Origin: OMOG01 sp041485845
GTDB taxonomy: Bacteria > Acidobacteriota > Terriglobia > Bryobacterales > Bryobacteraceae
Reading direction: 5' to 3'
DNA length: 28,524 nucleotides
Assembly (NCBI GenBank): GCA_041485845.1
Contig: JBGPKH010000030.1
Span: 1-28,524 of the forward strand
Shown: one piece after another, positions 8,813-16,450 of the stretch
Numbering within the stretch: position 1 is the stretch's first letter
How the letters are laid out: the number at the start of each line of letters is the position of its first letter
Translations under genes and position numbers: made by a program
The notes under the pieces: model-generated
Told to the model about the DNA's origin: nothing
The model's input: the letters and a program-made list of their open reading frames with translations, nothing else
Databases searched by the model: none

Positions 8813-8929
8813 CGGCAAGCGTGTTTGCACGTTGGAAGCCACTTGATCGCGCCCCGCGCAAAAGGGCTTCTCCTCTGCACGCCGCTGCCTGCGGGCGAGA
8901 TACAGGGGAGAGCATATCGCGGAGTAAAC

Positions 8930-8982
8930 TGTCCGAATATCGTACATTTGTCCGAACACCATACATACAGGTCCGGATATCC
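8930..8982. promoter_or_regulatory. Tandem direct repeats upstream of the mtrA-like operon
   Basis: Two 18-bp direct repeats, TGTCCGAATATCGTACAT (8930-8947) and TGTCCGAACACCATACAT (8949-8966), match at 15 of 18 positions and start 19 bp apart. A third partial copy, GGTCCGGATAT, begins at 8970. They lie 118-170 bp upstream of the mtrA-like start in the divergent intergenic region. Head-to-tail sites about two helical turns apart are what a tandem-binding transcription factor would use. The regulator is unknown; no factor gene is recognisable nearby. Confidence 0.5.
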
Positions 8983-9044
8983 CCATTATTTTGGCCGTCT
9001 GAGCTGGGGTCTGTTTTGGCGATCAACTTGCCACGGAACCTCGC

Positions 9045-9416
9045 ATGTTTGCCGTTCTGATGAGACCACGGAAGAATGACGCGGGGAGTTGGGCACCCAC
9101 GGAGTGGCCCTCGATGGCCAGTGCGCAGATCATTGCCGAGTACTCCAGTCTGTCCGGCGGGTGCACAATCTCTCTCGTCGAGATAGCCGCGAACGCGCGG
9201 CTGGCTTTCCGCGAGTTGCAGAGCCACGAAGGTATCAGGGCGGTCCGGGCAGGTACGCTCGAACGGGGATTGGACTTGGCGCGCGCGATGATCGAGGGAC
9301 GCGGACGTCCTATTTTGGGTGCCCGGAGTCGTTCAGGAAGCTGGGAAGGTCGCCAATTTCCCCTCCCCAAAGAGGTGCGGGCGGCGGGTTCGAGGAACTC
9401 GAACCCACTGGATTGA
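9045..9416 (+). CDS. Doubtful small ORF, faintly PrpR_N-like
   Basis: A 123-codon frame lies in the region between the two divergent cytochrome operons. Its middle part (ASAQIIAEYSSLSGG, later RAGTLERGLDLARAMIEG) has the cadence of the PrpR N-terminal sensory domain found in some sigma-54 activators (usually a 'GDLEEALELAREAIEEGADVIISRGGTA' type text). It then degenerates into Arg/Ser-rich sequence where the family motif should be. There is no good ribosome site and no activator domain. It could be a frameshifted relic or a chance open frame; the opposite strand is also open (9023-9535). I would not assign a function. Confidence 0.22.
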   Translation: MFAVLMRPRKNDAGSWAPTEWPSMASAQIIAEYSSLSGGCTISLVEIAANARLAFRELQSHEGIRAVRAGTLERGLDLARAMIEGRGRPILGARSRSGSWEGRQFPLPKEVRAAGSRNSNPLD

Positions 9417-9695
9417 GCGCCCCGCGGCCGGGGTGTGACGGCTCTGTCGCAGCCTCTCTCGATCGCGGGTGGTGACTTTGAAGAGTGGAGATGGACCGTC
9501 ATGAAAACGTTCGGACAGCTCTCGGTGCGTTCCACCAGTCGCCGGGCGATGTGTTTTCGGGAGGGTTGCGCGCGGCTTCAAGGAGCCTGAATCGGGTACA
9601 GGCAATCGGGAAAGAGATGCGCGAAAGTCGCAAAGAAATAGGGAGACGTGACAGTTCTGTGACAGGCGCCTTGAATGAAATAAAAGGAGATCAAC
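9417..9695. other. Leader region of the surface-cytochrome genes
   Basis: About 280 bases lie upstream of the first OmcA/MtrC-like gene. A short direct repeat GTGACAG..GTGACAG occurs at about 9646-9666, and a TTCGGACA motif at about 9509-9516 matches the reverse complement of the core of the 8930-8982 repeats (TGTCCGAA). A strong AAGGAG at 9684-9689 serves the GTG start at 9696. No clear -35/-10 pair could be assigned by eye. Confidence 0.35.
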
Positions 9696-11843
9696 GTGAA
9701 CTATCGGAAGCTACTTTATGCGTCGGTAGGATTAGTGTTGCTCGGCGTCGGCATCATCATTGCCGGAGATGACGTCAAACCGCAGTATAAACCGAACCAA
9801 AAAGCTTACTATCTGACAGATGCCCAAGCGTCATTTGTGCGGCCGGGTCTCAAGTTGGAGATACAAAAAGTGGATTTCGCCCTCCTCAACGTCACCGTGA
9901 CGTTCAGGATCTCCGACAACGCAAACCAGGGGCTGGACAGGCTAGGCATCGAAACACCTGGGGCCGTCAGCACCAGTTTCGTGCTTGCCCGCATCAAGCC
10001 GGGAGATTCCCAGTACACCAATTACTTCACCACCCGCGTAACCACGGCGCCTGTTCCGGGTTGCCCCGGCTGCGGTTCCACAACTGTGGGCTTTGACTAT
10101 CCTGCCGCCGATTCCGGCGGAACTTACGCGAGCCTGGACAATGGAGTCTATACATACACCTTCGGCAACAAGCTGCCGGCTAACTTCGAGGCGAATGCCA
10201 CCCATACGCTGGCCATGTATGCCCGAAGGAATTTGAGCGAGTTCGGCTTTCCCCTGAACTCGTTAGGGACGGTGGCCAATGCCCTCCGGGACTTCGTTCC
10301 TTCGGGCGCAGCCGTCACCCAGGTTCGGGATGTGGTGCGCACGGAGAATTGCAACCAGTGCCACAATCCACTGGCGCTGCATGGGGGCTCGCGCCAGGAG
10401 ATCAGGTTGTGCATCCTTTGCCATAATCCATCGCACATGGACCCCTATACCGGAAACTCCCTCGACGCTAAGGTATACATTCACAAGATCCACATGGGCG
10501 CCAACCTGCCCAGCGTAAGCGGCAGACCGCTCAACATCCTCGGAACCAGCGGGGCCCCTGTCACAAATGGAATTGCCACAGGGGCCACGCAGGGTCCCAG
10601 GCCCGGTGGCAGTGTGCCTGCCGGAAAGCCTTACCAGATTATCGGGTTCGGGCGATCGATTCAGGACTTTTCCACGGTAGTCTGGCCGCAGGACGTTCGC
10701 AACTGCACCACCTGCCATCAGAAGGGCACGCAGTCGGATAACTACAAGAACAATCCCTCGCGGGCGGCTTGCGGCTCCTGCCACGATGACGTGAATTTCA
10801 CCACCGGGCAAGGCCATGTGGGCGGGGTTCAACTGGATGATAGCCTGTGCAGTACTTGCCATCCGGCGGACACCGGTTTAGAGTTTGACCTCTCGGTTGT
10901 AGGAGCGCACACGATCCCGACAAATTCCAAGCAGCTAAAAGGGCTCAATGTGAAGATTCTGGATGTGTCGAACACCAAGCCGGGCGACAAACCGGCGGTC
11001 TCCTTTACAGTCACCGACAATACGGAAAATCCTGTGGACGTCTCCAAACTGGACTCCTTTGGACTTCAGCTCGCAGGCCCGACTGCGGATTATACGTCGG
11101 CGATAGGGTTGCCGGTCCCCAGCCCCGAAGACGCCCGCAAAGCCACAGCAACGCGCACGGGCTACACTTACACCTTCACCAGCGCGCTGCCAAAAGAGGC
11201 CACAGGCACCTTCGCGGTTGGCGCGCAGGGGTACCGGATTGTGACGATTCCAGGCCCGCTCGCCGGGCAAAGCTTCAATCTACGGGAGTCTTTCTTTAAT
11301 CCCGTTTTCACTTTTGGAATCGGCGGGAGCAAGGTTGTACCGCGCCGCCAGGTCGTGGACGTCGCCAAGTGCAACGTCTGCCACAAGACGCTCGCCCTGC
11401 ACGGCGGCGCCCGGAGGAACACCGAATACTGCGTGATGTGTCACAACCCCAAGGCCACTGACACCCAGACTCCCGCGCAGACCGTCAATTTCCGCACACA
11501 CATTCACCGCATTCACCGGGGAGAGGAGTTGCAGACCGATTGGACGATCAACGGGACCAATAATTTCAACGGCGTTCGTTTTCCCGGCGACCTGCGAGAC
11601 TGTGCCAAGTGCCATGTAAACAATTCCAACCAGTTGCCGCTGCCGGACGGACTGGCGGACGCGGTCACGCCGCGCCTCTTCTACTCGCCGATGAAACCGA
11701 CAGCCTCGGCCTGCCTCGGCTGTCACGACGGGATAGACGCCGCGGCGCACGCTTATCTGATGGCGGCGCCTTTCGGCGAGTCCTGCGCGGTCTGTCACGA
11801 GGAGGGCGCCGACTTCGCAGTCAGCAAGGTGCATGCGCGCTGA
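9696..11843 (+). CDS. OmcA/MtrC-family decaheme c-type cytochrome, copy 1
   Basis: This is an extracellular-type decaheme cytochrome expected to receive electrons from, or give them to, the MtrAB-like conduit. The start is GTG at 9696 with AAGGAG 6 nt upstream. Residues about 5-24 form a signal peptide or anchor without a lipobox cysteine, unlike the Shewanella lipoproteins. I count ten CxxCH sites in two groups of five: residues 219, 239, 337, 359 and 385, then 559, 579, 636, 673 and 697. Each group is preceded by a beta-rich domain (about 45-215 and 415-550), which is the known two-pentaheme, two-barrel layout of MtrC/OmcF. An extra CPGC pair sits at 113-116. The next decaheme gene is a clear paralogue with nearly the same text around most hemes. 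Confidence 0.93.
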   Translation: MNYRKLLYASVGLVLLGVGIIIAGDDVKPQYKPNQKAYYLTDAQASFVRPGLKLEIQKVDFALLNVTVTFRISDNANQGLDRLGIETPGAVSTSFVLARIKPGDSQYTNYFTTRVTTAPVPGCPGCGSTTVGFDYPAADSGGTYASLDNGVYTYTFGNKLPANFEANATHTLAMYARRNLSEFGFPLNSLGTVANALRDFVPSGAAVTQVRDVVRTENCNQCHNPLALHGGSRQEIRLCILCHNPSHMDPYTGNSLDAKVYIHKIHMGANLPSVSGRPLNILGTSGAPVTNGIATGATQGPRPGGSVPAGKPYQIIGFGRSIQDFSTVVWPQDVRNCTTCHQKGTQSDNYKNNPSRAACGSCHDDVNFTTGQGHVGGVQLDDSLCSTCHPADTGLEFDLSVVGAHTIPTNSKQLKGLNVKILDVSNTKPGDKPAVSFTVTDNTENPVDVSKLDSFGLQLAGPTADYTSAIGLPVPSPEDARKATATRTGYTYTFTSALPKEATGTFAVGAQGYRIVTIPGPLAGQSFNLRESFFNPVFTFGIGGSKVVPRRQVVDVAKCNVCHKTLALHGGARRNTEYCVMCHNPKATDTQTPAQTVNFRTHIHRIHRGEELQTDWTINGTNNFNGVRFPGDLRDCAKCHVNNSNQLPLPDGLADAVTPRLFYSPMKPTASACLGCHDGIDAAAHAYLMAAPFGESCAVCHEEGADFAVSKVHAR

Positions 11844-11863
11844 CGCCGGCTGAATCCTCCGGA

Positions 11864-11913
11864 GACCGCGGCTAGCCCCCGGCTAGCGCTTTAGAACAGG
11901 GCTGGCCGCGGTC
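11864..11913. terminator. Large stem-loop after decaheme copy 1
   Basis: The arms GACCGCGGCTAGCCC (11864-11878) and GGGCTGGCCGCGGTC (11899-11913) pair over 15 bp with one mismatch, with a 20-nt loop. It begins 21 nt after the stop of copy 1. No U-run follows (only GTCTTTGG), so it could be a weak terminator or a message-stabilising hairpin. Its right arm overlaps the start of the relic frame. Confidence 0.5.
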
Positions 11914-12075
11914 TTTGGGGGGCCGGCCGTCACGGTGCGGGACACCGGGCGCGCGGAGAATTGCAACATCTGTCACGACCCGCTTGCCCATCACGGCTCA
12001 AACGCGCGTCGCGAAGTCCGGCTTTGCGTCCTCTGCCACAATCCAAGGACCACGGATGCGGTTAGAGTGCGATGA
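11887..12075 (+). pseudogene. Relic of a third OmcA/MtrC-type decaheme cytochrome
   Basis: The frame starting after a TAG at 11884 reads AVTVRDTGRAENCNICHDPLAHHG and then EVRLCVLCHNP before a TGA at 12073-12075. This aligns with the first two heme sites of both neighbours (VRDVVRTENCNQCH..RLCILCHNP and VRDIVRTEVCNQCH..RICILCH). There is no start codon or signal sequence, and nothing of the other eight hemes survives. It is a fragment left between the two intact paralogues, best explained by an earlier three-gene array or an unequal recombination. Confidence 0.8.
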
Positions 12076-12167
12076 ACTTTTGCAGGAGTGACCGTCCATG
12101 GCACGAAGCTGCATTGGCCGGGAAGAAGCGCCAGCGCTGCATGGCGCGTCGCCGTAAAGGAGGGTTT

Positions 12168-14390
12168 GTGAAGATTCCGATAGTCCGAAAAAGAGTCGCT
12201 CTCTTCATTTTGCTGGCGGCGGCAATCATTGTGCCCGTCAACGCCGACAGGAACCACACCCGGGCCAACGCGCCCAACCAGAAGCAAGGCGCAGGAATTG
12301 GCATCGCTCCAGCGTTAGATCAAGCGCATCGGAAGGATTCGCCTTGGGGGAAGGCTCTCTCCATGACGCCCGCGGAAATTGCCTTTGTCCGGCCCGGCCT
12401 GCATCTGCAAATTCAAAAGGTCGAGTTCAGCGCTCCCAGTGTCTTCGTTACCTTTCGCATATCGGATGACCAAAACCAGGGGCTGGACCGGCTGGGAATT
12501 GATACGCCCGGGCCGGTAAATATCGGTTACACTCTGGCGCGGATCAAACCGGGCGCCCAGCAGTACACTTCGTACTACACCGCTCCGCCCTCTGGCATTA
12601 CCCAGCCCAAGGATTTCACGGACCAGGGTGGCACGTATCAGAGCCTCGGAGACGGGGTTTACAGATACACCATGGCGCTAAAACTGCCGGCCGACTTTGA
12701 AACAAACTCGACGCATACCTTGGGCATGTGGGCTTCCCGGGTCTTGGACGACTTCGGACTGGGTGTACCGAACGCCAATGCCGTGTTCGATATTGTGCCT
12801 TCTGGAGCTCCGGTCACGCAAGTGCGGGACATCGTGCGCACCGAGGTCTGTAACCAGTGCCATGACCCCTTAGCGGCCCACGGCCAAGCACCGGCCGACT
12901 TCGATCGCCGGGAGGTGCGCATCTGTATCCTTTGCCATTATGACGGCCAGATCAACCCCGAGACCGGCAATACGGTTGATGAGCGGGTTTTTATCCATAA
13001 GCTTCACATGGGCGCGAACCTGCCGAGCGTGAGCGGCAAGCCTCTCAACTTTTATGGCACGAGCGGAAGCGGCACCGGTACCACCGCGACTGGGGCGACG
13101 CAGACTCCGATGCCCGCCGGCTATGACCCGGCACAGTTGCCCGGGAAACCCTACCAAATCCCTGTGCCCATTGAGAACGAGGTGTTCGATGCCTCCACGA
13201 TCGTATTTCCGCAGGACGTGCGCAACTGCACGACCTGTCATCAAAAAGGCACGCAAGCGGACAGTTGGAAAACCAACCCCTCTCGCGCCGCTTGCGGCTC
13301 GTGCCACGATGACGTGAACTTCGCTACCGGGAAAAACCACTTGGGTGGAGTCCAGTTGGATGACGGCGACTGCGGCTCCTGCCACCCGCCGGATTCGGGA
13401 TTCGAATTCGACCTCTCCGTTGCGGGAGCGCACACGCTACCCACCAGTTCCAAACAACTAGCCGGTCTCAACGTGAAAATCGTACAGGTAACGAACGCGA
13501 GCCCTGGGGGCAATCCTCGGGTTACCTTCACCGTAACCGACAACAAAGGGAACCTCGTGGATGCTTCCAAGCTGGACCGATTACGCCTCACCATCGCCGG
13601 CCCTACCTCCGATTACGCAACCGACCCGCCCTGGCAGGAAGATGCGGGGAAAGCCACACCGGCAACGACCGGATACACTTACACGTTTACCGGGGCACTT
13701 CCCAAGGACGCCAGTGGCACATGGGCCGTGGGAGCCGAGGCCTTCCGGGTGGTTTCGATTCCGGGGCCTCTCCTGGGGCAAAGCTTCAGCGTCCGGGAGT
13801 CGGCTTTCAATCCCGTGTTCTATTTTGGGATCGCGGGGAGCCAGGTGGTTCCACGACGGAAAGTGGTGGACCTCAACAACTGTAATACGTGCCACCAGAC
13901 CCTGGCCATTCACGGCGGCGCCCGGCGGAATACCGAATACTGCGTCCTGTGCCACAACCCCAACCATGGCGATGGCCAGACGCCTCCGGAAACAGTCAAT
14001 TTCCGCACCATGATCCACCGGATTCACATGGGTGTAGAGCTGGACAACACCTATAGCGCGGGAGGAACCACGGGCACGAACTTCAACGGCGTCCGCTTCC
14101 CCGCCGACCCGCGTAATTGCTCCAAGTGCCACGTGGGAACTACTTATATGCTCCCCTTGCCCGGTGGGTTGATCCCCACGCTGGCGGCCCGCTTCTTCTA
14201 TTCACCGCTCCAGCCGGCCGCTTCGGCGTGCCTGGGTTGTCATAACGGTGAAGATGCGGCTGCTCACGCTTTCCAGATGACATCGCCATTCGGTGAATCG
14301 TGTGAAGTGTGCCACAAGGAGGGTGCCGGCTTCGCGGTCGGCAAGGTTCATGCCCGCACAAGCGTGTGGCCGCCTGAAGATGCCCGCTGA
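12168..14390 (+). CDS. OmcA/MtrC-family decaheme c-type cytochrome, copy 2
   Basis: This second surface-type decaheme cytochrome has 740 residues from the GTG at 12168, which is preceded by AAAGGAGG. That start places a basic n-region and a hydrophobic core (VALFILLAAAIIVPVNA) at the N-terminus. An upstream in-frame ATG at 12072 adds 32 non-signal residues and overlaps the relic, so it is not used. Ten CxxCH sites are present in the same 5+5 arrangement as copy 1 (CNQCH, CILCH, CTTCH, CGSCH, CGSCH; CNTCH, CVLCH, CSKCH, CLGCH, CEVCH). Long stretches such as VRNCTTCHQKGTQ and RAACGSCHDDVNF are nearly identical between copies. Differences are an N-terminal linker rich in Gly/Ala/Gln after the signal and loss of the CPGC insertion. 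No lipobox is seen. Confidence 0.93.
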   Translation: MKIPIVRKRVALFILLAAAIIVPVNADRNHTRANAPNQKQGAGIGIAPALDQAHRKDSPWGKALSMTPAEIAFVRPGLHLQIQKVEFSAPSVFVTFRISDDQNQGLDRLGIDTPGPVNIGYTLARIKPGAQQYTSYYTAPPSGITQPKDFTDQGGTYQSLGDGVYRYTMALKLPADFETNSTHTLGMWASRVLDDFGLGVPNANAVFDIVPSGAPVTQVRDIVRTEVCNQCHDPLAAHGQAPADFDRREVRICILCHYDGQINPETGNTVDERVFIHKLHMGANLPSVSGKPLNFYGTSGSGTGTTATGATQTPMPAGYDPAQLPGKPYQIPVPIENEVFDASTIVFPQDVRNCTTCHQKGTQADSWKTNPSRAACGSCHDDVNFATGKNHLGGVQLDDGDCGSCHPPDSGFEFDLSVAGAHTLPTSSKQLAGLNVKIVQVTNASPGGNPRVTFTVTDNKGNLVDASKLDRLRLTIAGPTSDYATDPPWQEDAGKATPATTGYTYTFTGALPKDASGTWAVGAEAFRVVSIPGPLLGQSFSVRESAFNPVFYFGIAGSQVVPRRKVVDLNNCNTCHQTLAIHGGARRNTEYCVLCHNPNHGDGQTPPETVNFRTMIHRIHMGVELDNTYSAGGTTGTNFNGVRFPADPRNCSKCHVGTTYMLPLPGGLIPTLAARFFYSPLQPAASACLGCHNGEDAAAHAFQMTSPFGESCEVCHKEGAGFAVGKVHARTSVWPPEDAR

Positions 14391-14437
14391 AGACGTGCCG
14401 AAAGCCGGGCCGTACGTCCGATTATCGGACGGCGTCT
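14391..14437. terminator. Nested stem-loop after decaheme copy 2
   Basis: A perfect inner hairpin CGTCCGA-TTA-TCGGACG lies at 14415-14431. An imperfect outer pair (AGACGtgCCG at 14391 and CGGcGTCT at 14430-14437) begins right after the stop codon. It is plausible as a transcript-end or processing structure. There is only a short AAACTCTT after it, so rho-independent function is uncertain. Confidence 0.4.
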
Positions 14438-14447
14438 GAAACTCTTA

Positions 14448-14507
14448 CACAACCAGAGCCGCTTGCGGACCGTCCCGCATTGGCGCGTCTGTCCCGATCT
14501 GGTTGTG
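14448..14507. repeat. 10-bp inverted repeat upstream of the tetraheme gene
   Basis: CACAACCAGA (14448-14457) and its exact reverse complement TCTGGTTGTG (14498-14507) are separated by 40 nt. They lie 82-141 nt before the tetraheme cytochrome start. This could be an operator pair or a leader hairpin; nothing in the sequence decides which. Confidence 0.35.
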
Positions 14508-14588
14508 CCGGCAGGCTCTCGAGTGGGCTGGTATGTTTTGGATACTGGCGTGCTATGCGCACACAGCGGCTGGGCAGCGAGGTGTTGC

Positions 14589-15815
14589 ATGATTCCCAGG
14601 CGGCAGATGGTGTTTTGGCTGGTGGCCGCGTTTGGCGCCACGAGCTTATTGACCGCCGCACTGATTTGGCAGCGGCGGAGCGAACAGACACGTTGGTCAA
14701 TCTTCATGGTCGGCGATCCCCACGCCGGCGCTCATCTATTCTTTGAGAAGGACGGCTGCGCGCATTGCCACTCGGTGAATGGCGTTGGGGCCAACCTGGC
14801 GCCGGATCTCGGATTCTCGCAATCGCAGCAAGCCAGCATGGACCAGATCGTCAGCGCCATGTGGAATCACGCGCCCCGAATGTGGGAGCGGATGCAGGCC
14901 GAGAAGATCTCCTACCCGGATCTTGGCAACGAGGACATGACGCATTTGTTCGCTTTTCTCTATACGGCGCGCTACCTCGACGAGCGGGGCGACCAGGATA
15001 GCGGTGAGCGTCTGTTCGGGAAGAAAGGCTGCGCCCGGTGTCACGCCATGCGCGGGGGAGGCGGCGGGGTCGGTCCGGATCTCGCCACCGTGGAGGGGGT
15101 GGACACGCCGATTCGCTGGACTCAGGCGATGTGGAACCACGCACCCGCGATGGAGAAACACGCCGATCGTCTGCAAATGCCTTGGCCGCTTTTCGAGGGG
15201 CGCGAGATGAACGACCTGCTGGCATACGTCCGCGCCAACTGCGGCGGCCGGCGCCGCGAGACGGAACTGCTGCCGGCCAACCCGGATCGCGGCAGAAAGA
15301 TTTTCCAGAACAAGTGGTGTATCCGGTGCCATGCAGTGGAAGGCAAGGGTGGGCACGTAGGACCGGACCTGGGAACCAGGCGGCAAGGGTCTCTCAGTAT
15401 CGTCCAGTTCGCCGGGTTGATGTGGAATCACTCGCCGGAGATGTGGCGCGCCGCGGAGACTCACTCCCTCCCCCGGCCGATATTCGAGGGTCAGGAATTC
15501 GCCGACCTATTGGCCTATCTTGCCACCCTGAACTACTTCGATCCGGGGTCGTCTTCGCCCATGGGGCAGACAGCGTTTTCCGAGCGTGGCTGCGCCGGCT
15601 GTCACGGCCATCAGGCTGAAGGAACCGGCGACGGGCCGGCGCTACGCGGCAAGGGACGGCCGATCACGTCCATCACGCTGGCCACCGCCCTTTGGCAGCA
15701 CGGGCCCAAAATGTACCGGCGCACCCGGGAACTTGGCCGCCCCTGGCCCACTTTGAACGAAGCCGATGTGGGCGATGTGGTAGCCTTTCTCAACGCCTCG
15801 GGGCGGGGGCGCTAG
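14589..15815 (+). CDS. Membrane-anchored tetraheme cytochrome c with four tandem domains
   Basis: This is a 408-residue protein from the ATG at 14589, preceded by GCGAGGTG. An N-terminal transmembrane anchor (about residues 7-26) is followed by four class-I-like heme domains. The CxxCH sites are at residues about 57, 148, 244 and 335 (CAHCH, CARCH, CIRCH, CAGCH). Each heme is followed by a copy of the motif (M/L)W(N/Q)H(A/S/G)P.M (MWNHAPRM, MWNHAPAM, MWNHSPEM, LWQHGPKM). Its methionine is a good candidate for the distal heme ligand, so the protein is an internal four-fold duplication. It would sit on the periplasmic face of the inner membrane and could shuttle electrons to the decahemes; this is inferred from position, 198 nt after copy 2. 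An upstream start at 14463 adds 42 residues before the anchor and is not favoured. Confidence 0.85.
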   Translation: MIPRRQMVFWLVAAFGATSLLTAALIWQRRSEQTRWSIFMVGDPHAGAHLFFEKDGCAHCHSVNGVGANLAPDLGFSQSQQASMDQIVSAMWNHAPRMWERMQAEKISYPDLGNEDMTHLFAFLYTARYLDERGDQDSGERLFGKKGCARCHAMRGGGGGVGPDLATVEGVDTPIRWTQAMWNHAPAMEKHADRLQMPWPLFEGREMNDLLAYVRANCGGRRRETELLPANPDRGRKIFQNKWCIRCHAVEGKGGHVGPDLGTRRQGSLSIVQFAGLMWNHSPEMWRAAETHSLPRPIFEGQEFADLLAYLATLNYFDPGSSSPMGQTAFSERGCAGCHGHQAEGTGDGPALRGKGRPITSITLATALWQHGPKMYRRTRELGRPWPTLNEADVGDVVAFLNASGRGR

Positions 15816-15824
15816 CTTAAAATA

Positions 15825-15975
15825 CTTTCCGGCGCAAAATTCGGTTTCCGGCGATGAAACCACTCCCTGACGTTCGCGGCTCGGAAACAAGTCCTGTGGC
15901 TGCAACAGTCGTTTCAGAGCCACGAGCGTGAGCGAGTGGTATTCTGGCGGCTCGTGGCACTCTTGCGCCGGAAAG
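15825..15975. repeat. MITE-like palindromic element, copy 1
   Basis: The element has perfect 13-bp terminal inverted repeats (CTTTCCGGCGCAA at 15825-15837 and TTGCGCCGGAAAG at 15963-15975). Inner inverted arms lie around ACCACTCCCTGACGTTCGCGG (near 15860-15880) and GAGCCACGAGCGTGAGCGAG. It carries no ORF of note. A second copy lies at 27951-28101 in the opposite orientation. From memory the CTCCCTNACGGTCGCGGCTC core is common in Solibacter-like genomes. It fills the gap between the tetraheme gene and the end of the gas-vesicle cluster. Confidence 0.75.
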
Positions 15976-16100
15976 CAGCCGCACGGCGCGCTCGCGATTC
16001 AGGGCCACCCGGCTGGCAGATTCGTCCGAATGCTATCGGGTATCCGTGTACGCCAGAGAACTTGGGCAACCGGACCGGCCTGACTTTCATGCCGGTGAGG

Positions 16101-16129
16101 GACCGCGGGAAGGTAGTCATCCCGCGGTC
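16101..16129 (-). terminator. Hairpin at the 3' end of the gas-vesicle cluster
   Basis: GACCGCGGGA (16101-16110) and TCCCGCGGTC (16120-16129) form a perfect 10-bp stem with a 9-nt loop that contains the gvpJ stop codon (16117-16119). It is placed to end the long minus-strand gvp transcript. There is no U-tract after the stem. Confidence 0.5.
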
Positions 16130-16437
16130 GAAGGCGCGGCGGCGGCTGTGGTCTCCAGCTTTGCCAGCCGCTCATCCATGCGGAGAACCGCGGCTTCCAG
16201 CAAGCTGGTCTGGGGTTGACTGGAAAATACCGGGTTGTTGACCCACCAGTCCATCCCCATCTCGCGGGCCTTGTCCACCGAGCAGATCACCAGCCGGATC
16301 TGCAACGACAACAGTTCGATATCGACCAGCTTCACTTTGATATCGCCGGCGATCACAATGCCCTTGTCGAGCACGCGCTCGAGAACATCGGACAGAGTGG
16401 AGCTCTGCACGGAGTGCGTCATAACCTGTTGCTGCAT
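16117..16437 (-). CDS. gvpJ: Gas vesicle protein GvpJ
   Basis: This is a minor gas-vesicle shell protein of the GvpA/J/M family, thought to act in nucleation and tip assembly. The ATG at 16437 follows AAGGAGA by 5 nt. Residues about 13-60 contain the family core (TLSDVLERVLDKGIVIAGDIKVKLVDIELLS, split here for length) with helix-strand-strand-helix organisation. It then continues with REMGMDWWVNNP and a C-terminal coiled coil (LLEAAVLRMDERLAKLE). The WW motif after the second helix and the longer tail (106 residues) distinguish it from GvpA. It is the last gene of the cluster, and its stop codon lies in the loop of a hairpin. Confidence 0.9.
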   Translation of the reverse strand: MQQQVMTHSVQSSTLSDVLERVLDKGIVIAGDIKVKLVDIELLSLQIRLVICSVDKAREMGMDWWVNNPVFSSQPQTSLLEAAVLRMDERLAKLETTAAAAPSTAG

Positions 16438-16450
16438 GAAATCTCCTTGT

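Noticed and set aside
8930..8982. CRISPR array
   Set aside because: Only two to three short repeats with 1-3 nt between them; no spacers and no cas genes.
8813..8986. N-terminal extension of the MtrA-like protein to 8986
   Set aside because: It would read through the direct-repeat region and bury the signal peptide that begins at the ATG at 8812.
12072..12167. N-terminal extension of decaheme copy 2 from the ATG at 12072
   Set aside because: It overlaps the relic stop, hides the signal peptide and lacks a ribosome site, while GTG 12168 has AAAGGAGG.
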